NCBI RefSeq assembly: GCF_002744175.1
Contig: NZ_NKHF01000089.1
Span: 1-64,000 of the forward strand
Direction: 5' to 3'
Source: Pseudoalteromonas piscicida
GTDB lineage: Bacteria; Pseudomonadota; Gammaproteobacteria; Enterobacterales; Alteromonadaceae
DNA: 64,000 nucleotides
The position numbers and the translations under genes were made by a program. Shown piece after piece: positions 1 to 7,993 of this stretch (its first letter is position 1; each line of letters begins with the position of its first letter). Below the pieces are notes generated by a model. It was not told where the DNA came from and ran no database searches. It was given only the letters and a program-made list of their open reading frames with translations.

Positions 1-157
1 GCAACCCTTTTTTGAAAGAAAATTGCGAAAAACAAGTTGTTCGAGCAAAAACCAAACGAAACGTCTATTTTTGATACTTTGGTTCATCATTTTGCTGTTT
101 TTTCACACTAGAGTTTTAGTATACAACTCTCTACACTAGCAGTTACAGATATGAGAA
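1..157 (-). promoter_or_regulatory. Non-coding left edge, possibly upstream of an rRNA operon
   Basis: No open frame is convincing here. Read on the minus strand, the stretch becomes very AT-rich and ends at the window edge in A-tracts followed by GGGTTGC, which resembles an UP element and the start of a -35 box. In E. coli the gene equivalent to the next one (yrdA) is divergent from an rrn operon, so this could be the upstream part of an rrn promoter. That is inference only, because the -10 box and any rRNA lie outside the window. Confidence 0.25.
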
Positions 158-703
158 ATGGATAGTGTAGCCATGCTTAGAAGTTATAAAGGTAAATCCC
201 CGCGCTTGTCAAAAGGCGTCTATATTGATGAATCATCCGTTTTGGTCGGTGATATAGAAATCGGCGAAGACAGCAGCGTTTGGCCATTGGTTGCAGCCAG
301 AGGCGATGTGAACTACATCAAGATAGGGAAACGAACCAATGTTCAAGACGGAAGCGTACTGCATTTAACAAGAAAGAGCGCTTCAGTACCTAACGGTTAC
401 CCGCTTATCATTGGTGATGATGTGACTGTTGGTCATAAAGTCATGTTGCATGGTTGCAAACTTGGTAATCGTATTCTCGTAGGTATGGGTGCGATTATTA
501 TGGATAACGTCACCGTCGGAGATGACGTTATTATCGGTGGCGGTGCACTCGTGCCGCCCAATAAAAACCTTGAGTCTGGTTTTTTATATGTCGGCAGTCC
601 GGTTAAACAAGCCAGACCTCTCACAGAGCAAGAGTTACAATTTCTAAAAGTGTCTGCGCAAAATTATGTGGAACTAAAAGATGAGTATTTAGAGGAAAGC
701 TAG
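158..703 (+). CDS. yrdA: Gamma-class carbonic anhydrase family protein (YrdA-like)
   Basis: A left-handed beta-helix protein of 181 residues, close to the 184 of E. coli YrdA. Hexapeptide-repeat turns run from about residue 25 to 150, and the three zinc-ligand histidines of the gamma carbonic anhydrase family are visible as H69, H93 and H98. CO2 hydration has not been shown for all YrdA-type members, so the reaction is inferred. The start is uncertain: a second ATG at 173 (MLRSY) aligns equally well with relatives and neither has a strong ribosome site. The last 15 bases overlap the end of the convergent gene yrdB. Confidence 0.9.
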   Translation: MDSVAMLRSYKGKSPRLSKGVYIDESSVLVGDIEIGEDSSVWPLVAARGDVNYIKIGKRTNVQDGSVLHLTRKSASVPNGYPLIIGDDVTVGHKVMLHGCKLGNRILVGMGAIIMDNVTVGDDVIIGGGALVPPNKNLESGFLYVGSPVKQARPLTEQELQFLKVSAQNYVELKDEYLEES

Positions 704-922
704 GCTTACCTCTCCTGCTTCATTAAATGCTTCATCTTCAATTAATTGCTCAGCCTGCATTTCATAATCAAATTGGTACTGAGCAAAATGCGCTATCGCC
801 GCTTCTTGTTCAAGCTCAGTGGCGATTTTGCAGCGGATCAGTTGTCCGCTTGCCATCGCTGTAAACGTTAGCTCTCCTTGCTGATAACTGATGTCATCGT
901 TAAACAGTATTGCTTGATTCAT
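689..922 (-). CDS. yrdB: DUF1488 family protein (YrdB-like)
   Basis: A 77-residue cytoplasmic protein of the DUF1488 family, to which E. coli YrdB belongs; the function of the family is unknown. The start MNQAI and the acidic C-terminal half (YEMQAEQLIEDEA) are typical. It sits one base downstream of aroE on the same strand, the arrangement seen in E. coli, so the two are probably cotranscribed. Its 3' end overlaps that of yrdA by 15 bases tail to tail. Confidence 0.8.
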   Translation of the reverse strand: MNQAILFNDDISYQQGELTFTAMASGQLIRCKIATELEQEAAIAHFAQYQFDYEMQAEQLIEDEAFNEAGEVSLAFL

Positions 923-923
923 T

Positions 924-1736
924 TTAACCTCTGATCAGCTTAAAAGTTTCAGACGTATCGGGACGCACACCTCGCCATTGATAAAACGCTTCCGCAGCTT
1001 GTTCTACTAACATACCGATACCATCTATTAATTGTGTTTGCTGATTATGTTTTGCAGCCCAATTTAAGAAACTCGTTTGTTTATCGCTGTAGAACATATC
1101 ATAGGCAATCAAACAAGATGTAAAAACAGCAGGACTAACACTAGGAACATCACCTGTGATGCTAGAAGATGTGGAGTTAATCACAATATCAAAACCCATA
1201 TCTGGAGTATTCTTTAACCCGCACCCTTTAATATCACCATAGGCAGCAAATTGTTCAGCCAATTGCATTGCCTTTGCCTCTGTTCGGTTTGCAACGATGA
1301 TCTGTTTCACTCCCGCTTGAAAGAGTGGATAAATACACCCTTTAGCCGCGCCACCAGCACCTATCAATAAGATAGTAGCACCATCTAGTTTTGCTTGATG
1401 GTTTATCAAGTCTCTTACGAGGCCTTCACCATCGGTATTGTCACCTTTAATTGTACCGTCTTTCTGTTTGATCAAAGTATTCACTGCGCCTGCAAGTTTC
1501 GCTCGTTCAGTTAGCATATTAGCAAAGGTGAATGCTTGCTCTTTGAAAGGTAATGTCACATTTGCGCCATCCCCTCCCTCAGCAAAAAATCTCGATGCAG
1601 TTTGAACAAAGGCATCTTCAGGTGCCAAAATAGCCTCATACTCTAGCTGTTGCTGACATTGCTGTGCGAATTGCGCATGGATTGCTGGCGATTTAGAATG
1701 TTTTATCGGATTACCGAATACCGCGTATTTGTCCAT
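924..1736 (-). CDS. aroE: Shikimate dehydrogenase
   Basis: NADP-dependent reduction of 3-dehydroshikimate to shikimate, the fourth step of the chorismate pathway. The 270 residues match the family. The substrate-binding SKSP motif is at residues 14-17, the catalytic lysine and aspartate are K65 (in NVTLPFKE) and D102 (in GDNTDGEG), and the NADP-binding loop GAGGAAKG is at 126-133. The gene starts head to head with the truncated globin gene, only 27 bases from its ATG, so the two promoters must overlap the opposing 5' ends. Identification is secure. Confidence 0.97.
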   Translation of the reverse strand: MDKYAVFGNPIKHSKSPAIHAQFAQQCQQQLEYEAILAPEDAFVQTASRFFAEGGDGANVTLPFKEQAFTFANMLTERAKLAGAVNTLIKQKDGTIKGDNTDGEGLVRDLINHQAKLDGATILLIGAGGAAKGCIYPLFQAGVKQIIVANRTEAKAMQLAEQFAAYGDIKGCGLKNTPDMGFDIVINSTSSSITGDVPSVSPAVFTSCLIAYDMFYSDKQTSFLNWAAKHNQQTQLIDGIGMLVEQAAEAFYQWRGVRPDTSETFKLIRG

Positions 1737-1763
1737 TGTTATTAGAGCGCCTTGAGAGTCATT

Positions 1764-2213
1764 ATGAAGCAGTTAATTAAACGTATCTTTAATAAAGATG
1801 CAACCGTAGAACCAACAAATAATGCCCCCACCCCTGAAAAAACACCTTATGAAATCATCGGTGGAGAACAAGGCACTCGTGACCTTGCTAACCGCTTTTA
1901 CGACATTATGGCGTCAGACCCTTATGCTAAGCCGCTTTATGATATGCATCCGCAGCCATTAGATCGGATCAGGCAGGTATTCTTTGAGTTTCTTTCTGGC
2001 TGGCTCGGTGGGCCCGATTTATTTGCAGAAAAATACGGCCATCCAAGATTGAGAATGCGCCACATGCCCTTTCCTATCGACAAAGATTTACGCGATCAGT
2101 GGATGTATTGTATGGATAAAACACTCGATTTAGAGGTAGGAAACCCATTATTGCGAGAGGGGCTGAGACAATCTCTAGCACAGCTTGCGACACATATGAT
2201 TAATCAAGAGTAA
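1764..2213 (+). CDS. Group II truncated haemoglobin
   Basis: A cytoplasmic single-domain globin of 149 residues from the ATG at 1764; a TTG 12 bases upstream is in frame, but the GAGAG ribosome site favours the ATG. About 30 low-complexity residues precede the globin fold. The proximal haem histidine is H100 in the motif LRMRHMPF, and W113 is the G8 tryptophan that marks group II. Members bind oxygen or nitric oxide and are linked to NO or peroxide protection; the substrate here is unknown. It stands next to a c-haem chemoreceptor and hemF, so three haem-related genes are clustered. Confidence 0.9.
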   Translation: MKQLIKRIFNKDATVEPTNNAPTPEKTPYEIIGGEQGTRDLANRFYDIMASDPYAKPLYDMHPQPLDRIRQVFFEFLSGWLGGPDLFAEKYGHPRLRMRHMPFPIDKDLRDQWMYCMDKTLDLEVGNPLLREGLRQSLAQLATHMINQE

Positions 2214-2318
2214 AACTAAAGTATTAGTTAATTGAAATTACAAGACAATTTTGCGCTAGGTCAAATCCTGTTCTTGAGTAGAGATGCATAATCATTGTTC
2301 TAATTGTGAACAGGTGCG

Positions 2319-3926
2319 ATGCGTGTGAAATCTATTCAACATAAAATCTATGCGTTACTTGCGGTGACTGGCGTGCTCGTCCTCATCGCAAGTATTCTCA
2401 GTAGTAGTAGTCAACAAAAAACCCTCGCGGAAGAAACAGTCGAGAGCAATATTAGGCTGTTAGCAGATAACTACTTTGACTCAATTAATACCATGATGCT
2501 AACTGGTACCATGGCAAATCGTGAAATCCTCAGCGATAAGATCCGTAATCATCCAAATATCGAAGATGCGCATATTATCCGCTCAGAGCAAGTGAATAAG
2601 TTGTATGGGCCAGGTAATGCCAATCAGGCACCGAATTCTGAAGCAGAGTTTGATGCACTTAACGGTAAAGAAACCTTGGTTATCGAGCAACGTGACGGTA
2701 GTCGTATCATGACGTACTTAAAGCCGATGGTCGCCAGAGAAGACTATAAGGGCACCAACTGCTTGGGTTGTCATCAGGCAAAAGAAGGAGATGTTCTTGG
2801 TGTGGTAAGGATTAGCTACTCACTCGACGGCATCGATAATACCGTACACAATAATACTTGGTTAAGCACAGCATTACTTTCCGCAATTTTTATCACTACC
2901 TTTGTCATTTTGGGGGTGGTATTTAGAAAGCTCTTTATTGTACGACTCAAAACACTTGGTCGAACGATGCGTTTAGCAACAACCAATAAAGACTTGTCTT
3001 TGCGAATTGATGATAGCGTAGATGATGAACTGGGGCGCTTGGCAATAAACTTTAATAAAATGATGGATAGCTTCAAGGATAATATTTCTCAACTTTCTAG
3101 CTCATCAAAAATTCTGATCCATTCGGCTGAGTCTATTTATGCGTCGGCCGAAACCACTGAGCTTGCCATTCAAGAGCAAAAGCAAGGGACAGATTCTGTC
3201 GCTGCCGCGATTAATGAGTTGGAGAGTTCATCCAGTGAAGTAAAAAACACCACCCATTTTGCCTCAGAAAAGTCGGATAGCAGTAACCACCTAGCTGAGG
3301 AAAGTATGACTGTTGCTAACCATACGGAACAAAGCATCAATCAATTAGCGCAAGATGTACGACAAGCCGCAGAGCAAGTCTCTCAGCTCCAAGCACAAAC
3401 TTTAGAGGTAGGTAAAGTACTTGAGGTGATCAGTAGTATTGCTGAACAAACTAACCTTTTGGCACTGAACGCAGCTATTGAAGCGGCTCGCGCAGGGGAA
3501 GCCGGTCGTGGATTCGCGGTTGTAGCAGATGAAGTCCGGACACTTGCCACACGTACTCACGATTCAACAGATGAAATTAAACGTACAATAGATAAACTGC
3601 AGTCAGAGGCGCAACAAACGGTTGCAGCTATGAGTGCTTCGTGTGAAGAAGCAGATGACCGTGCTAACCAAGTAAAGAAAGTCGCACAGGCACTAAAAGA
3701 TATTTCAACACAAATGCATGAAATCAATGCACTTAACTTACAAATTGCAGACGCAACTGAGCAACAAAACTTGGCCGCTGAGGAAATTAACCGTAGCGTA
3801 GTGGCTATCAGTGATAATGCGGAACGCTCACTGGTTGATGCCCACGGGTCCAAACAGATAAGTGAAGAGCTGCTCACCCTTGCGCGCGATCTGGATGAAC
3901 AAGTTAGAGGGTTTAAATTAAACTAA
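2319..3926 (+). CDS. Methyl-accepting chemotaxis protein with a periplasmic c-haem motif
   Basis: A 535-residue inner-membrane chemoreceptor. The first membrane helix is at about 10-28, the periplasmic sensor at 29-180, the second helix at 183-203, then HAMP (205-257) and the coiled-coil signalling domain. The signalling tip holds the near-invariant EQTNLLALNAAIEAARAGE sequence. The sensor contains CLGCH at 148-152, a c-type haem attachment motif, placed just before the last strand ahead of TM2. Such haem sensors are known in redox and gas-responsive chemoreceptors; the ligand here is not known. A bidirectional terminator follows. Confidence 0.92.
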   Translation: MRVKSIQHKIYALLAVTGVLVLIASILSSSSQQKTLAEETVESNIRLLADNYFDSINTMMLTGTMANREILSDKIRNHPNIEDAHIIRSEQVNKLYGPGNANQAPNSEAEFDALNGKETLVIEQRDGSRIMTYLKPMVAREDYKGTNCLGCHQAKEGDVLGVVRISYSLDGIDNTVHNNTWLSTALLSAIFITTFVILGVVFRKLFIVRLKTLGRTMRLATTNKDLSLRIDDSVDDELGRLAINFNKMMDSFKDNISQLSSSSKILIHSAESIYASAETTELAIQEQKQGTDSVAAAINELESSSSEVKNTTHFASEKSDSSNHLAEESMTVANHTEQSINQLAQDVRQAAEQVSQLQAQTLEVGKVLEVISSIAEQTNLLALNAAIEAARAGEAGRGFAVVADEVRTLATRTHDSTDEIKRTIDKLQSEAQQTVAAMSASCEEADDRANQVKKVAQALKDISTQMHEINALNLQIADATEQQNLAAEEINRSVVAISDNAERSLVDAHGSKQISEELLTLARDLDEQVRGFKLN

Positions 3927-3940
3927 GTGAACCGCTAAAA

Positions 3941-3970
3941 GTAAAAAAGGAGCCGAGGCTCCTTTTTTAC
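3941..3970. terminator. Bidirectional rho-independent terminator
   Basis: A perfect 14-bp inverted repeat around a two-base centre, GC-rich (GGAGCC/GGCTCC) with an A-tract on one side and a T-tract on the other. It serves the chemoreceptor gene on the plus strand and hemF on the minus strand. Confidence 0.9.
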
Positions 3971-3974
3971 TCTA

Positions 3975-4886
3975 TTACATCGCCAACCAGTTCTTTGGGG
4001 TGAGGTATTGAGATAATTCAGCCTCTTTAGAATCTGGTTCAGGTTGAAAGTCATATTCCCAGCGCGCTAATGGAGGCATCGACATTAAAATAGATTCAGT
4101 GCGGCCTCCGGTTTGCAGACCAAACAAAGTACCTCGGTCCCAAACTAAGTTAAACTCCACATAACGACCACGACGATATAGCTGGAACTGACGCTCTTGC
4201 TCTGTATATGGCGTATCTTTACGCTGTTCGATGATAGGCAGATACGCATCAAGAAAGCCATTCCCCACTGCCTGCATAAACGCAAAACTCTTTTCAAAGC
4301 CCCATTGGTTAAGATCATCAAAGAACAAGCCACCAACACCTCGAGTTTCATCTCGATGCTTTAAATAGAAGTATTCGTCACACCACTTTTTATAGTCACC
4401 ATAGACCTCATCACCAAATGGTGTACACAAGTCTTTTGCCACTTGGTGCCAATGTTTAACATCTTCCAGTACGGGATAAAATGGCGTTAAGTCAAACCCG
4501 CCACCAAACCACCAAATTGGCTCCTCGCCCTCTTTTTCAGCAATGAAAAAGCGAACATTGGCATGACTCGTTGGAATATGTGGATTCTTTGGATGGATCA
4601 CTAAGGATACACCACAGGCATGGAAGCTTCTTCCTGCCAGCTCTGGCCGGTGTGCAGTAGCAGATGCTGGCATTGATGCCCCAAAGACATGGGAGTAGTT
4701 TACCCCACCTTGTTCAATCACATTACCATCGCGGATCACCCGAGTTCGGCCACCGCCCCCTTCGGCACGTTCCCAGGCATCTTCGACAAACTGTGCCTTA
4801 CCATCAGCAGCCTCTAAGCCTTTGCAAATGTTATCTTGTAGTTGTAGTAAAAAGGCTTTTACGGTCTCTAAGTTTACTTTACTCAT
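3975..4886 (-). CDS. hemF: Oxygen-dependent coproporphyrinogen III oxidase
   Basis: Cytoplasmic enzyme of haem synthesis that decarboxylates coproporphyrinogen III to protoporphyrinogen IX using O2. The 303 residues match the family. Family blocks are present: GGGGRTRV near residue 43, WWFGGGFDLTPFYP near 124, RGVGGLFFDDL near 182, and RRGRYVEFNLVWDRGT near 240. It lies 7 bases downstream of tsaC and probably belongs to the yrdD-tsaC-hemF run. Identification is secure. Confidence 0.97.
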   Translation of the reverse strand: MSKVNLETVKAFLLQLQDNICKGLEAADGKAQFVEDAWERAEGGGGRTRVIRDGNVIEQGGVNYSHVFGASMPASATAHRPELAGRSFHACGVSLVIHPKNPHIPTSHANVRFFIAEKEGEEPIWWFGGGFDLTPFYPVLEDVKHWHQVAKDLCTPFGDEVYGDYKKWCDEYFYLKHRDETRGVGGLFFDDLNQWGFEKSFAFMQAVGNGFLDAYLPIIEQRKDTPYTEQERQFQLYRRGRYVEFNLVWDRGTLFGLQTGGRTESILMSMPPLARWEYDFQPEPDSKEAELSQYLTPKNWLAM

Positions 4887-4893
4887 GGTACTT

Positions 4894-5472
4894 TTATCCT
4901 CGGATCACTTCGCCAGTCATCGCATGTTTAATTACACTTGGTGTGGAATTACCACCTAACTCACCGTCAACATAGTAACCTACTTGAGCTCCAAACTGAT
5001 TGCGGGCTTGCGATAAAGAAATGGCAGGTGCTTCACCGGTTAGATTGGCACTGGTAGAAACTATCGGCTTGCCAAACCGCTGACAAAGCTGTTTGACAAC
5101 AGGATGGTTGGTTACACGAACCGCGATAGTATTGTGTCCACCGGTTAGCCAACTTGGCGTTTGTGCTTTCGCTGGCAGTAACCAAGTAATAGCGCCTGGC
5201 CATGATGAAAAAATATCTGCGCGTTTATCCATGGGAATTTTATTATCATCTACATAAGGTAGACACTGGCCATAATTATCGGCAATTAAAATCAACCCCT
5301 TTTCTACGGGTCGCGACTTGAGCGCCAGCAGCTTTGCGACGGCAGCTTGGTTATCGGGGTCACACCCTAACCCAAAAATAGCTTCGGTGGGATAACAAAT
5401 TACCAGCCCGGCTTGCAGAGCTGACTCAGGTGTTGCTAATGTCGAAGTGTCAGTTTGGTTATCATTGCTCAC
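4894..5472 (-). CDS. tsaC: Threonylcarbamoyl-AMP synthase
   Basis: YrdC/Sua5-type enzyme that makes threonylcarbamoyl-AMP from threonine, bicarbonate and ATP for the t6A37 modification of ANN-decoding tRNAs. From the GTG at 5472 the product has 192 residues, matching the family; the longer in-frame extension to 5565 lies inside yrdD and is not credible. The GTG overlaps the yrdD stop as GTGA, which implies translational coupling. The YPTEAIFGLGCD motif is at 27-38 and KSRPVEKGLILI at 52-63; STSANLTGE occurs near residue 145. Confidence 0.95.
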   Translation of the reverse strand: MSNDNQTDTSTLATPESALQAGLVICYPTEAIFGLGCDPDNQAAVAKLLALKSRPVEKGLILIADNYGQCLPYVDDNKIPMDKRADIFSSWPGAITWLLPAKAQTPSWLTGGHNTIAVRVTNHPVVKQLCQRFGKPIVSTSANLTGEAPAISLSQARNQFGAQVGYYVDGELGGNSTPSVIKHAMTGEVIRG

Positions 5473-6035
5473 GGTAATTCCACAATCGTTTGACATGATT
5501 TCTGTGGGCATTGTAACACAGCTTTTCCCGCTCGGGTTTTCTCCACCAGCACGGGCCAGTTGCACTCAGGGCAAGTATGCTCCACTGGTTTGGCATTCAA
5601 GGTATACTTGCAGCTAGGGTAGCTGTCACAGCTATAAAAGTGCTTACCAAACTTATTTTTCCGTTGGGTAAGTTTACCCTTTCTGCATTTAGGACAGTTT
5701 GGTAATACCAGCGGCTCGGGTGCATCTTCATGCCCTATGTAATGGCAAGCGGGATAACCAGTACAACCGATAAACATGCCATAGCGGCCATTTTTGATAA
5801 CCAGATCCTTGCCACACTCTGGGCAAGCGACATCTTCAAGCACTTTAATGACATGGCTATCATGATGAGCCAAAGGTCTGATATATTCACAGGTAGGATA
5901 GCTAGCGCAGCCAATAAAGGGCCCATTTTTACTGTTTTTTATTACCAGTTCAGAGCCGCACTCTGGGCACACTTCATACTCTTTTTCTAATGCATGTTTG
6001 TCTGCATTAAATAATGCATGATCAATTTTACTCAT
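5469..6035 (-). CDS. yrdD: Topoisomerase-type zinc-finger protein (YrdD-like)
   Basis: A 188-residue protein made of four C4 zinc ribbons of the topoisomerase I C-terminal type, each beginning CPEC or CPKC and ending in a C-x-x-YP-x-C-like pair (starting near residues 22, 70, 112 and 158). There is no topoisomerase catalytic domain, so it is a stand-alone DNA-binding or accessory protein, as in E. coli YrdD; its role is not established. It is the first gene of the tsaC operon and overlaps it by 4 bases. Confidence 0.88.
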   Translation of the reverse strand: MSKIDHALFNADKHALEKEYEVCPECGSELVIKNSKNGPFIGCASYPTCEYIRPLAHHDSHVIKVLEDVACPECGKDLVIKNGRYGMFIGCTGYPACHYIGHEDAPEPLVLPNCPKCRKGKLTQRKNKFGKHFYSCDSYPSCKYTLNAKPVEHTCPECNWPVLVEKTRAGKAVLQCPQKSCQTIVELP

Positions 6036-6071
6036 CGCTTTACCACCACCCTTAGTGCAAATATGCGCCTA

Positions 6072-6232
6072 ATACCAATTCGCTTAATTAAGTGGTCTAT
6101 TTGAGGCAAGGAAATTTTGTCGGTAACAAGGCAAAAATTTTGCTATTTAGTGGTTCTAAACAAGAAATTTTTAACGCCGTTAGCGTCAAATTTACTCCCT
6201 CAAATTGAGCAGGTATTAATGCGGATTGGTAT
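6072..6232. repeat. MITE-like element with imperfect 18-bp terminal inverted repeats
   Basis: The left end reads ATACCAATTCGCTTAATT and the right end, reverse-complemented, ATACCAATCCGCATTAAT (14 of 18 identical). A second inner pair, ATTTGAGG at 6099 and CCTCAAAT at 6198, nests inside, so the 161 bp can fold into one long hairpin. There is no coding capacity. The first 36 bases recur with one mismatch directly after trkA at 13428-13463. It fills much of the 350-bp gap between yrdD and smg. Confidence 0.7.
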
Positions 6233-6385
6233 AATATAATCGCCTTGTTTTAAGGGTCAAGGGAATGATAGCAATTCTCTTTTGCTAAGTGGTGTAAGTT
6301 TGACCGTTATCGCCTTCAAGCGCTACAAGTAAAGACCGTATAAGCCTCCACTTGCACTCGCTCGAACAACCACTTAGTTACCCTA

Positions 6386-6859
6386 TTAGTGCACAACCGC
6401 TGCCGGTTCCGTAAAAATAAGATCTTCCATTTGCGCATAGGCATGCTCTTTACCAGGCACGTTAAATAGCACCATCAAGATCACCCATTTCAAATCATCT
6501 AAGCTAATGTAGCTTTTATCTAAGGCAAATAAACGGTCCATTACCATTTCTCTGGTGGTACTATCAATCACGCCAACCTGCTCTACAAACATTAAAAACC
6601 CACGGCTCTCAACGTCCAACATATTACATTCGCTGTCGGTGTAAATACGTGTTGCATGGTCTGGTTTTGCATTTAGATAGGGGTATTCGTCACTGTGCTG
6701 TAAATCTGCAAGCTGTTCTAACCAGTCAAGTGCCTTATATATTTCGCCTTGATTAAAGCCTGCGCGAAGGAGTTCATCGGTGAGTTCATTTTGTTCGACA
6801 AATATTTCTGCCTCACTGTGAATATAATTCTCAAATAAATACATTAGAATATCAAACAT
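6386..6859 (-). CDS. smg: Smg protein (DUF494)
   Basis: A 157-residue acidic cytoplasmic protein of the Smg/DUF494 family, starting MFDILMYLFENYI, which is a hallmark of the family. Its biochemical role is not established. It lies 4 bases downstream of dprA, the same dprA-smg order as in E. coli and relatives. The short spacing indicates cotranscription. Confidence 0.92.
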   Translation of the reverse strand: MFDILMYLFENYIHSEAEIFVEQNELTDELLRAGFNQGEIYKALDWLEQLADLQHSDEYPYLNAKPDHATRIYTDSECNMLDVESRGFLMFVEQVGVIDSTTREMVMDRLFALDKSYISLDDLKWVILMVLFNVPGKEHAYAQMEDLIFTEPAAVVH

Positions 6860-6863
6860 CTTC

Positions 6864-7946
6864 TTAACCCCTCGCGAGTTTTATGTAGCCGTCTAGTACA
6901 CGCTCTACTTTATCTTCGAGTTCTAGGTCCAATAGTCTGGCAACCACCTGTTCTACTGGCCACTGGGTCCTTTGCGTTAAAGTATCCACTGAGGTCACTT
7001 CAAAGCCAAGGTTTTCTAATACAGGACATTGCTCCTCTTTTTGCTCATCTATTTCTATACTATATAGACTGTTTTCACAAAAAAAGCTCACTTCTTCCAA
7101 AATATCCTCGATATTTTCGGTAAGCTTTGCCCCTTGCTTTATCAGGTAATGACAACCACTGCTTAACCTATTTTTGATTGAGCCGGGGATGGCAAACACC
7201 TCTTTATTCTGCTCCAGCGCGTACCTTGCAGTGATAAGCGAACCACTTTTAATCTCTGCTTCAACAAGCAATACACCAAGAGACAACCCTGAAATGATGC
7301 GATTTCGACGCGGAAAATGATTGCTATTTGCAGGTGTTCCGGGCAAAAACTCACTTACCACCAACCCCTGCTGGATTATATCCTCATACAGCCGTTGATG
7401 ACGTTTGGGGTAAACAACATCGACTCCCGTACCAAGCACGGCAATCGTGCTACCATCAACATCTATAGTGCCTTGATGCGCTGCACCATCGATCCCCCTT
7501 GCCATTCCTGATGTCACCACCAAACCAGCTCGGCTTAACCCCTGAGCAAACTCATGTGCTAATTCAAGCCCAGTTCGAGTGGAGCTACGACTACCAACAA
7601 TCGCAACCTGAGGCCGCTTCAATACTGTGACGTCCCCTTTGCAAAAAAGTACAATGGGCGGGTGACAAATTTCTTTCAGTTGCTCTGGATAACCAAGACA
7701 AAACATCGACACTATATGGATCTGATGGCGCTCGCAATACGCCATGATACGCTCAACACGAGACCAATCGGTGTGAATTAAATTAGTTGCGACTGACTCA
7801 CTGAGTCCGAGGGCGCAAAGGCCAGATTGATCCATCGTGAATAGATGGCTAAGAGGTAGATGGCTAAGTAAAGCCATAATAGTTTTAGTGCCCAACCCTT
7901 GGCATAAGGTTAACGCCAATGCTTGAGCCAATTTGGAATGCTCCAT
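6864..7946 (-). CDS. dprA: DNA-processing protein DprA (Smf)
   Basis: Loads RecA on incoming single-stranded DNA during natural transformation. The 360 residues show an N-terminal helical region, a Rossmann-like DprA core at about 110-310 and a C-terminal winged-helix domain. Core motifs visible are VAIVGSRSSTRTG, TSGMARGIDGAAH, AVLGTGVDVVYP and FPRRNRIISGLS. It heads the dprA-smg pair and follows the LysM protein gene on the same strand at 47 bases. Confidence 0.96.
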   Translation of the reverse strand: MEHSKLAQALALTLCQGLGTKTIMALLSHLPLSHLFTMDQSGLCALGLSESVATNLIHTDWSRVERIMAYCERHQIHIVSMFCLGYPEQLKEICHPPIVLFCKGDVTVLKRPQVAIVGSRSSTRTGLELAHEFAQGLSRAGLVVTSGMARGIDGAAHQGTIDVDGSTIAVLGTGVDVVYPKRHQRLYEDIIQQGLVVSEFLPGTPANSNHFPRRNRIISGLSLGVLLVEAEIKSGSLITARYALEQNKEVFAIPGSIKNRLSSGCHYLIKQGAKLTENIEDILEEVSFFCENSLYSIEIDEQKEEQCPVLENLGFEVTSVDTLTQRTQWPVEQVVARLLDLELEDKVERVLDGYIKLARG

Positions 7947-7993
7947 ACTCTCTCCTTGAGTTTATCGTTTCACTCAAGGAGGAACATAGTCAC

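Noticed and set aside
5473..5565. N-terminal extension of tsaC into yrdD
   Set aside because: Family alignment and the GTGA overlap with the yrdD stop support the GTG at 5472.
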